A DNA stretch of 64,000 bases from Puccinia triticina (taxonomy: Eukaryota > Basidiomycota > Pucciniomycetes > Pucciniales > Pucciniaceae): NCBI RefSeq assembly GCF_026914185.1, contig NC_070567.1:868001-932000 (forward strand), in the 5' to 3' direction. Each line of letters begins with the position of its first letter. Position 1 is the stretch's first letter. The notes beneath the pieces are model-generated. The model ran no database searches and was not told the origin of the DNA. It worked only from the letters and a program-made list of their open reading frames with translations. Below, in pieces: positions 50,835 to 63,219 of the stretch. The translations under genes and the position numbers were made by a program.

Positions 50835-50929
50835 AAGCCTCGACCCATCATTATCCCAAGTGATTAAATCACTGGTCTGAGACTGAGAAGTTGGGAGCAG
50901 ACTCCTTGCTGGCTGTTCCGAGAAGTCTG

Positions 50930-51210
50930 GTGTCCCAAGCAATTGCCTGCCAGGTCCCAGAAGTCGGGCAGAGCAGTTGTCTTCCCCGTCCAAGCAGTCT
51001 TCTGGCCGATCCCAGGGGTTGCCTGCCCTATCTGTTCAGTTTCTGGCCGGTTCAAGCAGTTTCCTGCCTGGTCCTTGCAGCTGCTGGCCGGTCTGAGCAG
51101 CTGCCTGCCATGACCAAGCAGTCTGCTGGTTGGTCCATACAGTTGAATCCCCAGTATGAGCAGTCTTCTGGCCAGTCCAAGCAGTTGCTGAGCTTTTCAA
51201 AGCCTGTGAG
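50930..51210. repeat. degenerate ~28-bp minisatellite
   Basis: Repeated phrase TCCAAGCAGTTGCCTGCC or TCCAAGCAGTCTTCTGGCC, about eight to ten diverged copies. A related block with GTCCAAGCAGT lies at 53140-53360. Confidence 0.65.
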
Positions 51211-51700
51211 CACCATGTGAACGTGTAGTTTCAAACAAGGTTTACAGCTAGAAGGAAGATTTTGGTGTGAGGCTATCTCAAACATAACCATGAAGATGGT
51301 TGGTTTTGAGCTCACAGCTCACCCTTTTATAATGTACTTGCATTGTAAGTCTATTCCAGCCAACTGCTGGCAGGACAGGTACTTAGTTGAGTTCAAGCAG
51401 TTGCCTGCTGTGTGGATGTGTGTGTTGGTGGTGCAACTAAATTCCTTAACTCTTTCCTTAATTGAAATTTTGACTCACAAATTGGACTTCATGAAGTCAT
51501 CCATGCTTGGATGAAGCTTTAAATTTTGCATCCTTAGTGCATGTGTAAATTGAGAGCTGTGGTTTTGGAATTAGTAGGACAAGCAGATTCTATTTCTATT
51601 CTCCTCTTAACTAAGTTTCATCTGGGAAAAATAAAAATTGTGAAATAATAAGAAAACTCTGGGTTTTGCAGCTTTGTGGCATGGGGAATGTGTCATTCAA

Positions 51701-51895
51701 GGTGTTCAAAGTTGAAATCATAAAATCTTCATTACATAAAATCATAAAATCATAAAACTTTCAAATGATGATTTTATATGTACCATTTTAGAAATGTTGC
51801 TTTAATTTGAGTGTTTGGGTGTACATATTTTTTTTCACCTCAGAATTTCATGATTTTATGGTGTTATGATTTTATGCAAGTCAACTTTGAACACC
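51701..51895. mobile_element. MITE, GGTGTTCAAA family
   Basis: 195 bp with 15-bp perfect terminal repeats GGTGTTCAAAGTTGA and complement. The interior is AT-rich with repeated ATCATAAAATC motifs. The same terminal decamer, with one mismatch, bounds 63842-63996. Confidence 0.7.
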
Positions 51896-52193
51896 CTAAC
51901 TGAATATTGTGGCCTTGGCACGAGTTGAAAAAAGTGAGTTAGTCTCATATAAGCAGGAAGAATAGATTCTATTATAAATCTTGTGTCATTTGGTGGTTTT
52001 AAAACACAATTGGAAATTGAAGAAGAGATTTATTCATAAATAAATAAATCATTTCCCATTGCTGCATTTGTATTATGTGAGATATTGACTGTGTGGGTTG
52101 GCAGGCCAGCATTGCAGCAAGCACTTGAAATAATATGATCCCATGTGGCCTGGAACCAATCAATTTTCAGATCACATAGCTAAATCATTCAAA

Positions 52194-52621
52194 ACACAGA
52201 ATCATGGTTCTTATTGTCATGAAAGATTGAATCATTCTTTGGAATGTCATTTCTATTTTGGTTAACTCTTGAGTAACAATTTCAAAGGGTCACTCCAAAT
52301 AGTACCTACTTAATTTGGCTGTGAACCAATGGTACTCAGAGTGACACAAAATATCTCATTCATTGGAAAGCATTGAAAATAGTTTCATGGCATACAAATA
52401 GTGAAAAAACACAGAATCATGGTTCTTATTGTCATGAAAGATTGAATCATTCTTTGGAATGACATTTCTATTTTGGTTAACTCTTGAGTAGCAATTTCAA
52501 AGGGTCACTCCAAAGAGTACCCACTTAATTTGGCTGTGAACCAATGGTACTCAGAGTGACACAAAATATCTCATTCATTGGAAAGCATTGAAAATAGTTT
52601 CATGGCATACAAATAGTGAAT
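52194..52621. repeat. 215-bp tandem duplication
   Basis: Copy 1 52194-52408 and copy 2 from 52409, both beginning ACACAGAATCATGGTTC, differing at few positions (GTAACAATTT versus GTAGCAATTT; AAATAGTACCT versus AAAGAGTACCC). Non-coding. Confidence 0.9.
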
Positions 52622-53704
52622 AATGAATTTGGGAATGACTCAGCTATCTTCTGTCCCTCCTGTGTAACATGGGGGCACTGCAAATAGTGCACAAATTAAG
52701 ATGAAAATCAGGTAAGAGAAGAACAGAATATAATTTACCTACTAATGCCTCAACCTGAGTTAGAATGGAATCTAGTCCTCCCAACACACATATTCCACAC
52801 CATTGCCAATACCACAGCTTCTCAATTAGACATGTGCCAAGTATCAAAATTTGAGATATTCTTCAAGTATGTATGAATTGATGCCCTCCAATTTTTGTAT
52901 CAAAAAATCAGGTAATAGAAGAGTTGGAATGATATCAACTTATCCTACTCATTCACATCTTCATTGATTCTTACCCTGACCAAGATAGGTTTTTCACATG
53001 TTGATTCACCAAAAAAGCACTATTCAGCCTACAACAGACATTTGTTCCACTCCTAATACTTCACACATTCAGGATGTGTTGCACCAGCCTCAAAATGCTG
53101 TCTGGCAGTGGTTTTGAGTGAAGAGTTACAGCTTGACCCATCATTGCAAAGTTCAACTGCTTGGACAAGCTGGTCCAAGCAGTTCTCGGATATGGCCATC
53201 CAACAAGAGGTCCGACTTGCCTGTCTGAGCCAATGGGCACTTCTGGTGACTGCTTGAACAAGGCTGTTTGACATCTCATCGGACGGCCATGACCGAGAAC
53301 TGTTTGGACAGACCAGGCCAAGGACTCATCAGAACTACTGGTCCAAGCAGTCAATTCAGGTAGTGCATGTCACAATGACTTGCAATAAGAAGGGCGCTGA
53401 GGGGCTTGGAGGTGTTATGGTATTATGTCTCATTATTAGCATATGTATTTAGTTTATGCTTATATCCTGTTTCTCTGACTCTCTAAAAGACTCCTCCTCT
53501 GGGTGATGGTGAACTCTTTTTCTTCACTCTTTTTTGCTTCCTATTCACCGGCATGCCAGGTAAGCTTTGTGATGTTTTCTTTTCTTTTTTTTCCTTCTTT
53601 TTTCCCTTTTCTTTTTCCATTCTTGTGTTTCTCTTTCAGCTCCGTGATCATCAGAAATCTTACTCTTTTTTGCTTCCTATTCACCGGCATCCCAGAGCCC
53701 AAGA

Positions 53705-54135
53705 GGAGGATGGAGGTAGCCGAGCAAGATCTATGGGACCCCAGGGAGTAGGCTAGTCAGAGCGAAGAGACTATCAATTGGCGACGAGTCGCATTAGCCG
53801 ACGTTGGTCGATGGGCGCCAAAAAAAAAACCTTACCAGCTAGCAGCAACTCAAACAATTGCGCGCAACAGTTTAACCTCAAGTTGTTATGTGATCGTTTT
53901 TGATGAGTTGTTTTCTTGGTGGCAATAGGTGGCGATGGGGTTTGGAGTGTGTGTGCCAGCTTTGAAGTGTAGGCGCGGTGTGGAGTGGCAGTCAGAGTCT
54001 CAGATTTGCGCGGGATTGAAGCGGGTTTCAATCGAGAGGGATTTCCGACATCTCGCAGGGATTCTCAGTCCACGACTGGGCTCGCGTGCACGCGCGAGCC
54101 CAGTCTAACACTGGCTGGTTGGAGGTTACATAGGT
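53705..54135 (-). repeat. 430-bp inverted repeat, right arm
   Basis: Complement of 50405-50834. Its hairpin GACTGGGCTCGCG-TGCACG-CGCGAGCCCAGTC (54075-54106) is a perfect 13-bp stem. The similar arm lengths (430 and 431) and conservation suggest one element with long terminal repeats, or an inverted duplication. Confidence 0.9.
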
Positions 54136-54190
54136 CGGATTCCGCGTGATTTCCCCGTGGATGAACTCCCCGGGTGTACAGTGCCCCCCA

Positions 54191-54796
54191 CGACTTCTCA
54201 ACTACCCCGCACCTGCAAAAAAATTTTGAACTTTGAACAATGTGTTCAAAGTCACCAGACATGTATCACATGTAAACTGTACATTTTTGAGCCCTACAGA
54301 CGTAGGAGAACTCAAAAATATAACTTTGAAGTCTGTGCAATGTCTCAAAAAAAAGTTTCATTTTTTTCAGATGCAAAATTTGGAACATCTGGTTTTAAGA
54401 CCATAGTATGTGGTTACAGACATGTACTATGGACTTATAGAATATGTATTGTGTATTCAGAGACTAAATTATCTATGTACATACATACTACAGGTGTAGG
54501 TATTTATGTAAATATGTACCTTCTTAGTTATTGATGATTGCCATATCCATCAGTACACTCTTTGGAATGTGGCAATGTTAAGAATATTTCTTCATTGCTC
54601 TCTTGGCAGCAAGTCCAGTGAAATTTCAATGACTTTGGACTATTATCATGTATGTTACCAGGTCTGGTTGGTGAAATGTGACATTTGCATCAAAAAATGG
54701 GCCAAAAAGAGCCCAGCATCAGCCCACTTTTAAAAGAAATTTTGGGAAAAAATCTCCAAAATTTGGAACCCCCCTGTAGGGGTAGTTGAGAAGTCG
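54191..54796. mobile_element. MITE-like element
   Basis: Bounded by CGACTTCTCAACTACCCC (54191-54208) and its exact complement (54779-54796); partial similarity continues outward (CAGTGCC versus CACTAC). About 600 bp of AT-rich, non-coding DNA. Target duplication unresolved. Confidence 0.6.
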
Positions 54797-54810
54797 TTGT
54801 AGTGCTAATT

Positions 54811-54854
54811 AAGCCTCTCCTTCAGAGACGCTTCGCGCCTCCTCGGAGAGGCTT
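54811..54854. repeat. 10-bp hairpin
   Basis: AAGCCTCTCC (54811-54820) with GGAGAGGCTT (54845-54854), 24-nt loop. Just outside the preceding MITE. Confidence 0.7.
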
Positions 54855-55410
54855 AGTTAAGCTCGGGGTGTAGGTGCCCACGAGTGTGATCTGAGATGTG
54901 TGCGAGACAGGGCCCGATGGGCGTGACTCACGCTCCCCACTCTCACGCCGCGTGAGAGTGGGGAATCCAATCCGAGAATCCGACCAGATATTCCGGGCAT
55001 TTACCGGATATCACGTGACCGCTACCGGATATTGCGCGCGGGAAATCCAACAATGTTTGAAGTGTATGAGAGAACATTCAGATCTTCATCTCGAGGCTTG
55101 AGAGACTTCTGTTTAACATGCAGGTTGCAATTGCCCAAAGTCGCACTGGTATTGTATGCATATGAATTTGTATGGATCACACAATCCTGCAGTCATTCTT
55201 TTGTGTGCCGCGTGGGCCGTCTGGCAACCGCGCGCCGTTGTGCATTTTGACTGACGTTGCCGACCGGAACTGGAAGCTTGGACATCCAGATTTCATTGCC
55301 AACCATTGCCTATTCGCAGGCATCCGCCTGTTCAGACAACGTATCCGCCTGTCAATAGTACGCGTCCTTTTTTTGCTGCTTGATATTCTGAAGATCACTT
55401 CACGGCGGCA
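54855..55410. other. upstream region of the membrane-protein gene
   Basis: No gene of its own. Includes TCACGCCGCGTGA-type inverted sequence near 54940 and probably the promoter of the next gene. Confidence 0.4.
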
Positions 55411-57177
55411 ATGGAGGCACCGGATTGGACCCAGATCAAAGGCCAACTTGATCTCAAATACCACATTCATGCCAGCGATGCTGGCAAGCGGTTCATGTGG
55501 GTGATTGTTGGAATATTCCCTTTCACAATAATCCTTCACATACTTAGCGCAGTAAAACGAGGCCAACGGGCTGGCTTTTGGTTCGTTCGACGCGATGCGG
55601 AGGGGTATATCTTCGAGAATCGACACGTCGTGGTCCACACCCTGTCGGCTTTCAAAACCCTCCGTAAGTTGAGCCGTATCCTTTCCGCGCATTCACCAGA
55701 AAAGACTATTCACAATCCAAACAGTGGCATGTATCGCTGTGATCTTTCTACAGCAGGATATTCAGACCCACGTCCGTCCTTATTGTGTGGCCTTTCAAGC
55801 TAGTGGTTTCGCTGTGATGCACATTCAAAATTGGCACAGAAGTAAGTGATCCCAGTAATTTTTCAATCAGCACAAATGTGTAGTTTTACGACAGGGGAAT
55901 GATAGGGTTGACTGAAATTTGCCGGGCCCCGGTTGATTTGTTAATTAGCCTGGTGTTCTATTTATTCAATGCCTCCAACAAGCTTACACTTGAGCTTAAA
56001 ACAAGGGCCAAGGAAAAATATATTCAACCAGTCTGATCGCGCAATGCCTCCTTGGCTATTCAATTTCGGCCTTGTTGGGGGATCACTATACGGAATAATA
56101 CTCACGTTGGCAAGCACCGCAATCATCTGCACTTCTATCAATCGGGATAACTCTCTTTACCGCGCTGTTTCCGATATTCTCGATGAGAACATTTCGCTTG
56201 CTCGCGATCCCACACCCGAATCCAAGATCCTCATGATGCAGAATGGTGCCCTCCTTCTCAGCGGCATCGAAAATATGAAATCAGAATCCTTGCGAATATT
56301 TCACGCATTTCAATATCTAGTTTGCGGTTTTGTCGCCATCAACTTCATCAGTGTTACTCTGTATTGGTGGTCACTGCATGCAATCATTCGCTGTCTGGAT
56401 AAACAGCTCTCGACTTATCGACAATGTCTTCAAAATCGAGACGAAGCTATACAACTAGGGATGATATCTATGTGTCCGGGAGCTATTACTTTTGATAAAT
56501 CGAGAGAAACTCTGGACGTAGTTAAAACGAAGAAGCTAGACGCTGACGATGCACCCTTGCCCAGTGACGCAAGTCAAATGACCCGAGTCAGCAGCACTAA
56601 TTTGATGTCGTGGCTTCCGACGTTCAAGGGCGATGATATTAGCGCGGATCATTTGATTTGGAAATCTGCCTTCATGCGTTCCATCAAACCTGAGGGATCG
56701 AGCTACAAAGCTCGTCTGCGTTCTGAGCATTCGATACTTCAGCGTTGCAAGGTTAACACAATCTGGCAAGCCGTGTTCATAACTATCATGAGTATGTCTT
56801 ACATTTCCATGGCGAGCACCCTAGGTAAGTGGACGGGTTCAGCGCGAAATCGACCCATCAAATTGAACTGGTCGATGACATTTTTTTTCGAACGCAGGGG
56901 CGAACGCTTTCGACGTGCCGCAGCGGACCAGCATCACACAACTGGGCTATTATGTGATACTCTGGTCTAACAGTATTTGGGTTGTTGGCGGGACCGGGTT
57001 GGCCATGGTGAGCTAGGCTTGAGATTGAGATATTGCGGATTCAAAATCTTCTGACAGTTCATCATTTCTCTGTTTCGATAGCTTTCGGCTCGTGTTGCGT
57101 TGTTAAGGTCGTATACTTCTATGAGCCAACAAGCGTCCGCTGAAGCGGCGCATCGAACGGAGTCTTTTGATTATTGA
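55411..57177 (+). CDS. multi-span membrane protein, function unknown
   Basis: Five exons join in phase: 55411-55663, 55725-55841, 55949-56824, 56898-57007, 57082-57177, all GT-AG with GTAAGT or GTGAGC donors. Product about 483 residues. Hydrophobic spans: FMWVIVGIFPFTIILHILSA, LLACIAVIFL, FNFGLVGGSLYGIILTLAST, YLVCGFVAINFISVTLYWW, AVFITIMSMSYISMASTLG, and YYVILWSNSIWVVGGTGLAM, so six, perhaps seven. Between spans four and five is a polar loop of about 130 residues with RVSSTNLMSWLPTFKGDD. The tail is polar (SMSQQASAEAAHRTES). No known transporter or receptor motif. The intact five-exon frame argues for a real host gene. Confidence 0.75.
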
Positions 57178-58033
57178 GTCGCGGTTTACATCTCTATCAG
57201 GCAGATACATTTGATCATGATGTTGCCATTTCTTTTCTGTCCTTTTCAACCTTTCTTGTCCTTACTTAACTTTGGTCTTTCCCGGCCTTTTCGAACTCAA
57301 TTTCGAAATGTCCAACTCAGTAACCACCTCTTGCATTTGTTTTCCTTCTATAATTCTGGGTTATGTTGTTCTACGGTCTATTTGTCTTCAAAGTCTTGCT
57401 CCAAGGTGTCTTGCAACCGAAAACAAAAAATAGCCAGGTTTCAAACTTTTAGGGCTCCAATCACCCATTCGCGTAAGTTGTGCGAGTACAAAATTGTAAC
57501 CCTACGGGTTGTTATGACTTCCGGTGAAGATCCAAGGGCCTCCCAGAAGTGATCTGGCCCAAAAACTAGATTTCCCCGCAGAAATCTAGACTTTTTGGGT
57601 CCATATCAACAACTGTGAAGGTCTCAGTCATTACGCGAAGTCATCCACTATTTGTTTAGCAATATGCGGTATCACAAATCTCATTGACAATTGCCAGCTG
57701 GGTCCGCTCAAACTGTAAAGTGATTTTTATTTGCTGATGAAATTTACACGGTGCTCGACATATACCGTCACATAAAGCAGGAAGTCATAATGAAAAAGCG
57801 GCTGAAGTACGCATAGCCAAGGTCTACGGACGGGTAAAAGCAAAGAAACAAGGGTAGATCAAGATCTTAACACTCAAAACAAGGACAAGACCAGCAGCCA
57901 CAAAGAAAAGAAACAAGAGGGCCTGATAAGAATCACATATCTTGGAAAAACAAAGAACTTTATGCAAGGTAAATAATTTGACAGCGATTGAAGAAAACAG
58001 GTCAAACTCAAATACCCAAAGTTCATGGGAGGC
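57178..58033. other. intergenic, convergent genes
   Basis: Holds the 3' ends of the flanking convergent genes. No additional gene or structure seen. Confidence 0.6.
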
Positions 58034-59806
58034 TTAGTAGGATACGGATGCCGCGCGACTGCGGTTGAGGGATGACCTGCGCGGTCGAAAGGTTGTTCCA
58101 TAACCACTGCGTTCGATCTCTTCCAAAGCGCGGTCATAATAAGAGTCTCTTCGACTAAGCCCCCCGATGGAGGGGGAGTAGCTACTGTAACTCAGTATCG
58201 ACTCGGTTTGAGTCCGGGGAAGCGCCCCTCGGAAGATTGAAGGAGACCTATAACCATAGCTCATCGGGAATCCTGGAATTGGGGTGTCATTTCCTTTCTG
58301 GAAACCATGGGACGCTGTTGTATTAATGCCAGGCATACCAGGCTAATATCAAGAGCCGCCACAGGGGGCCCCGGGCCATAAAGAACAGCCAAGAGTCAGG
58401 ACCAAATCAGGACACGTATGGGGATCATCTCTTTTACTCACATCACAAGTACATTGATTGGCATGGCCTTGATTGTGACCTTTCATATTTTGTGAAGACT
58501 GTGCATTGTTGAAATTTCCTTGGTTCATGGCGTTTTGCTGTTGTGTATTTTGTCCACTTTGCTGATTGGCACCTTGTTGGCCAGCGTTCTGGGGTCCATT
58601 TATTCCTTGGTTCTGGCCATTTGATCCTTGGTTTTGGCCATTCATTACTTGGGCTTGGCCATTCATGCCTTGATTTTGACCAGTCCCTCCTTTGTTTTGA
58701 CCCATCATCCCATGGTTTTGACTGTTCCCCCCGTTGTTCTGACCATTACCTCCTTTGTTCATGCCTTGGTTTTGACCATTCATTGCCTGATTTTGGCCAT
58801 TCATTCCTTGGTTTTGACCATTGCCACTTTTGTTATTTTGACCCATCATTCCTTGGTTAGGTCCATTCCCCAGATTGTTCTGACCATTCATTCCTTTGTT
58901 TTGGCCATTCATCCCACCCTGGTTCTGACCATTCCCTCCTCCTTGATTCTGACCCTTCCCTCCTCCTTGGTTCTGACCATTCCCTCCTCCTTGGCTCTGA
59001 CCATTGCCTCCTCCTTGGTTCTGACCATTGCCTCCTCCTTGGTTCTGACCATTTCCTCCTTGCATGTTGGGACCACCATTACCTCCTTTGTTTTGACCAT
59101 TCATCCCACCTTGGTTTTGACCATTCCCCCCTTGGTTTTGACCATTCATTCCTGCTTGGGTTTGGCCATCCCCTCCTTTGTTTTGACCATTCATTCCTCC
59201 TTGGTTTTGGCCATTCCCTCCTTTGTTCTGACCGTTCATTCCTCCTTGGTTTTGGCCATTTCCTCCTTTGTTTTGACCATTCATTCCTCCCTGGTTTTGG
59301 CCATTCCCTCCTCCCTGGGATTGTTGACCATTTCCTCCTTTGTTTTGAGCTTGGTTGGGACCACCCATTCCTTTGGATTGGCCATTCATTCCGGAGTTTG
59401 GACCGTTCTGAGGGGGAATTATTGGATTCTGGTTCATTCTGGCTGATGGATAGGAGTACATTGATCCCGAAATTGAATTCCTGCTCCCAGCTCGCTGGAA
59501 ACCCAACTGACCAGCAGCTGGTGAACTCCTAGCATTATCAGACATAAAGAACAAGAAACAATCAGCATGAAAGAAGAACCGAAAAGGCTCGACTGTATGC
59601 ACAATGGATTTTGAGATGAAAACACACATGAATCCGCTCAATGATGGTGCGATAGGGCCCAATCGCTCTTGGAGCTGGCGAAGACGTTGGATTCGAAGCA
59701 TTTCACTCGTGTATTTTTCTTGGGCTCTGATTTCGGCCTTGAGCAGCTGATAAGTCCCGCAGCGCTCGTCCAAGCCTGGATACCATGTCTTAGCACCGGT
59801 CACCAT
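58034..59806 (-). CDS. Gly/Asn/Gln-rich low-complexity protein
   Basis: Three exons in phase: 59806-59628, 59528-58442, 58342-58034 (donors GTGTGT and GTGAGT, acceptors GCTAG and ATTAG); 524 residues. Residues 1-59 form a helical N-terminus (MVTGAKTWYPGLDERCGTYQ, EIRAQEKYTSEMLRIQRLRQ). A Ser/Pro segment (SSPAAGQLGFQRAGSRNSIS) leads to about 300 residues of GGNGQNQGGMNGQNK-type repeats of 6-10 residues. The C-terminus is Ser/Tyr/Arg-rich (YGYRSPSIFRGALPRTQTES, FRPRRSSLNRSRAASVS). Composition is prion-like, as in phase-separating or amyloid-forming proteins. No enzyme domain. A possible upstream exon (MVNLRNLELNQTCF, 60289-60160) could not be joined in phase, so the start is uncertain. Confidence 0.72.
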
Positions 59807-61035
59807 CTTGAAGAAGAAATAAAAAGAAGGCTGTTTTTTCAGACAGAAAGTTACTCGGCAAGTATCAAGAAAAGCTAGTGGATGTGGGAAAGTCGGTAAG
59901 GGAGCACTGGGAAAGAAGAAACTGTGAGTTGTTTACGAATCCGTAAAAGATCACCGAGAACCTCTAGGGTACGATGTGGAAGTGGCTTGATAAGAAGAAG
60001 AAGAAAGTGCTCCTTAAAAAAATCCAAGGAACACTTGTGACTATCGCTAAATTTCTGTGTGGTAAGATGCTTGGTGGTTATCGGAGAGCCACTCCAATCA
60101 TCATCAGTTAAATATATGTCCAGCTGACATCTGGCGCAGTTACTGGCTTGATGAAACACCTTTCATTTTAGCAACCCGATTCAAAGCACGCAAGAGGCCA
60201 TTCGAGGCCAGAGCCTCGGGGACCTTCACGGCCGTCTTGGTGATCGCGAAACAGGTCTGATTCAACTCTAAATTACGTAGGTTTACCATGTCGAAACCTT
60301 TTCTCTCTGTTCTTTTATTCAATTCGGGTCTGCATTTCTCCGATATTGGGTGAAAATATACTTCAAGGCCAACGTTGCTGATACAAAGCATTATGGCCTG
60401 TAATCAGTGACGCATGCGTTGTCGCTCTCGTCAGGATGGTCTGGATTCCAACTTTCCAATGACCTCTTCTGCTGGCACCTGCTGGCACTATAACTGAAAC
60501 ACCGCACTGCGGGACATTGAACACAGGAATCGAGCGCAATGTGACAGTGCGTTTGTCTGGTCGAGATGGTCACGTTTCGGATGCACACAGCTCAGCGCCG
60601 TAACTTTCAGCATCTCAAATATATACGTTTGGGATGCTGTATGTGTTTATTTACATCACTTGCGTTGATTTCTATCTTCTGCGCAATCCAGTGGGTAAAA
60701 GGGAGTCAAGGGAGTGGCTCCGTGCCCGTGCAGACCGAAAGAAAATCGATGCTGCCATCCTTTTATACGCACCTGGGCGGATGGGAAACCTGCCACGCGG
60801 AAAAGAGCTGGGCTGAAGCAGGCGCAACCTACCAAGGCTCGAGATACTTAGTTTGTGGATGCACCACCATGCATGCGGGTTTGATGTCTATTACCAATCA
60901 TCTCAGAAGAGAAAAATCATGCTTCATTATAGTTTTTTTTGGTGTTGAATGAAAAAGAGGGTTAGAGAGAGAGAGAGAGAAAATCCAAGGTAAATGAAAT
61001 CATGACAGCCCGCCCTCCCCCCAAAAATCGGAGTT
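59807..61035. other. intergenic, with a GA microsatellite
   Basis: May contain a first exon of the preceding gene (60160-60289, minus: MVNLRNLELNQTCFAITK, ending AAAG then GTGTTT). A 128-codon plus frame at 60566-60952 overlaps nothing but shows no domain. (GA)n of about 9 units at 60964-60982. Confidence 0.45.
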
Positions 61036-63219
61036 TTAAACGCTAGTGGTAGGCTCCTGAAGTGACTGACGACTGAGGGCATCTGAATGCGAGATGATGA
61101 CATCCTTAGTGAGTTGGATCTCGATGCCCTTGACGTCGAATACTCTCCGAGGCTTATCGAGGAGGCCCTGGAACTGGACGGGGAGGACGTCGCGGTCGAA
61201 GTCGAACGGTTGGGGCGAAGAGGACGCTTGTTGGACGATCGATTGGCTTACGGCTTCGGCGAATTTCGCGGGATGAGCGGTCGATAAAACTGCTTGGACG
61301 ATTCCGTCTTGGCTTCTGAAAAGACAAAAGAAGAGACCAAATAAACGAAACGATACTTTAGTCGCGCTGTCTTGAAGAATCGATTGATGGAGAGAGACAG
61401 CGTTACCCTGTCTTGAGATTCTCAGCCACAAATAGTCCGACGGCAGTGTGAGGATCAACAACGTATCGCTGGCCGTCCTCGAGCACATCCTCGTCGCCCT
61501 TGAAGTAGCGCAGGATGGTTTGCTTGGTCTGCTCGTCGTCAACTCTCCCAGCGGCGAACAAGGAGCGGGCGGCGGTGAGAGTGGGCTGGGGGACTCGGAA
61601 TCGACCAGTCGTCTTCAGGCGGTCCATCCATTCCTTCACTTGGGCTTGCGAAGACTTGATCCGTTCTTCTTCCGAGTCTGTCGATTCGGTCAGGCTTTGG
61701 ATTTCGTAAGATTGGATCTTTTGAGTCACTTAATAATATTCATCACAAGAAGTTTAATAATATGGGCGGGGACTGACGAATCAAAGGCCAAATAGAACAG
61801 CAGACGTTCGAAGTTGCTCGAGACTAAGATATCCATTGCTGGACTGAGCGTTTCCTTGACCAAGCCGTGCTTAGGATCACTGGCTTGTTTTCCATCTGAA
61901 GATCCAACGACAGGCGCAGTCTGGACAGTCGTATCACTCGGTGACGATTCATCGTCATCAGTCGAAGCCTGCTTTTCATATTTTCCTGTTTCCCAAAATC
62001 TATCCACCCGCGATGTTTATCAAATTTTCAATACTTTTTGTTGATTTAAAAAGATAAGGAGAACAGAAAACAGAAAAATGGTTTATTTTACCTAGTCAAG
62101 ATATCGTTGGAGTTAGTAGCGATGACAAGGCCGGGCGTTGAGCTGCTGATACCCATAGGTAGTCCGAGTTTATGAGCATAGAAGCCGGCGAGGATATCGC
62201 CGAAGTTACCGGTAGGTACGACGAATTGCAAGGCCTGGTTGGGCTTGAGGGAGGGGCGAAGGGCATAGTAGGACGAGAAATAGTAGACGATTTGAGCGAG
62301 GATTCGGGCCCAGTTGATCGAGTTGATTGCCCCCAATCGGTAGGTCGAGTTGAATTGAGTGTCATTGAATAATGTTTTGACGATATCCTAAAGAAATGTG
62401 TTGGTTGGGTTAGTTTCTCAAACTTGCAATGTCATTCAGAAATGAAAAAAACAAGCGCTGATGGGGTAGGAGGAGCTATTAAAGCCAAAAGACTGAACTT
62501 GGCAATCATCAAACGTTCCATTGACAGCTAAGTTGAAGACGTTGTTGTCAAGTACGGTGGTCATCTGAGCTTCCTGGATGGGGCTGACTCGGCCTTTGGG
62601 ATGCAAGATGAAGATGGAGATATCCTTCTTGCCTCGGAGGCCATAGATAGCAGCGCTCCCAGTGTCGCCGCTGGTGGCGCCGACGACGGTGATCCTTTCG
62701 GCGGGGGTATCTTTGGGTCTCTTCTGATTTTTACGGTTGAGGAAGAACTCGAAGAGGTTTCCGAGGAACTGGAGAGCGACATCCTTGAAGGCGAACGTTG
62801 GCCCGTGCCAAAGCTCGACGACGTGTCGGCTCGGGGTTAGCTTCTTGAGCGGGGCGATGGCCGGGTGTCGGAAGGTGCTGTAGGATCGCTCGATCAGCTC
62901 TTTGAGCTCCTCCCGGGAAATCTCTTCGCTGGGAATGAATAGCGAATAGATCTCGAGGGCCAGCTCGGTGAACGTGAGTTTCGACCACGCCGATTCCCAG
63001 TCCTTCGGCAGTTCTGGTATCCGCTTCGGGATGTATAGTCCGCCATCTGGTGCCAAGCCCGATAAGACCGCCTGATTCGTTCGTATTCGTTGTTTTGCCC
63101 AGCAGAAATCGACAACCGGAAAAAGTAAGCTTGGAGTTGAAAATCCTGGTTAAGTTTTGATGACGAACCTGCTCAAACGACAGGGTTGGGCTACCTCCCC
63201 TGGTAGAAATGTACTCCAT
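61036..63219 (-). CDS. THR4: threonine synthase
   Basis: PLP enzyme that turns O-phosphohomoserine into threonine, last step of threonine synthesis. Six exons join in phase: 63219-63169, 63071-62499, 62387-62092, 61999-61774, 61717-61407, 61315-61036; about 578 residues. The exon 4/5 boundary is the least certain. Start MEYISTRGGSPTLSFEQ is the usual threonine synthase N-terminus. Then GLAPDGGLYIP, the PLP-lysine motif GPTFAFKDVALQFLGN (Lys about 113), GATSGDTGSAAIYGL, HPKGRVSPIQEAQMT, INSINWARILAQIVYY, VPTGNFGDILAGFYA, TRFWETGKYEK, MDILVSSNFERLL and DPHTAVGL. A charged insert (QASTDDDESSPSDTTVQTAP) precedes the MDILVSSN segment. All expected motifs are intact, so it is very likely functional. 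Confidence 0.95.

Larger units (their letters stand above)
50835..53704. other. 2.9-kb interior of the inverted-repeat pair
   Basis: No gene. Holds a minisatellite (50930-51210), a MITE (51701-51895), a tandem duplication (52194-52621) and a second minisatellite (53140-53360). ACTCTTTTTTGCTTCCTATTC occurs twice near 53527 and 53660. Confidence 0.6.

Noticed and set aside
50405..54135. Helitron, because of the strong hairpin near an end
   Set aside because: No CTRR end at the right spacing, no TC start, and the arms are inverted repeats, which Helitrons lack.
55177..55692. 171-codon minus-strand ORF
   Set aside because: Antisense to exon 1 of the membrane-protein gene, whose spliced frame is better supported.
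58628..59446. 272-codon plus-strand ORF rich in Leu, Val and Ser
   Set aside because: Antisense shadow of the GGNGQNQ repeat; repeat units keep the opposite strand open.
60566..60952. 128-codon plus-strand ORF between two minus-strand genes
   Set aside because: No recognisable domain and composition like surrounding non-coding DNA; it may overlap promoters.
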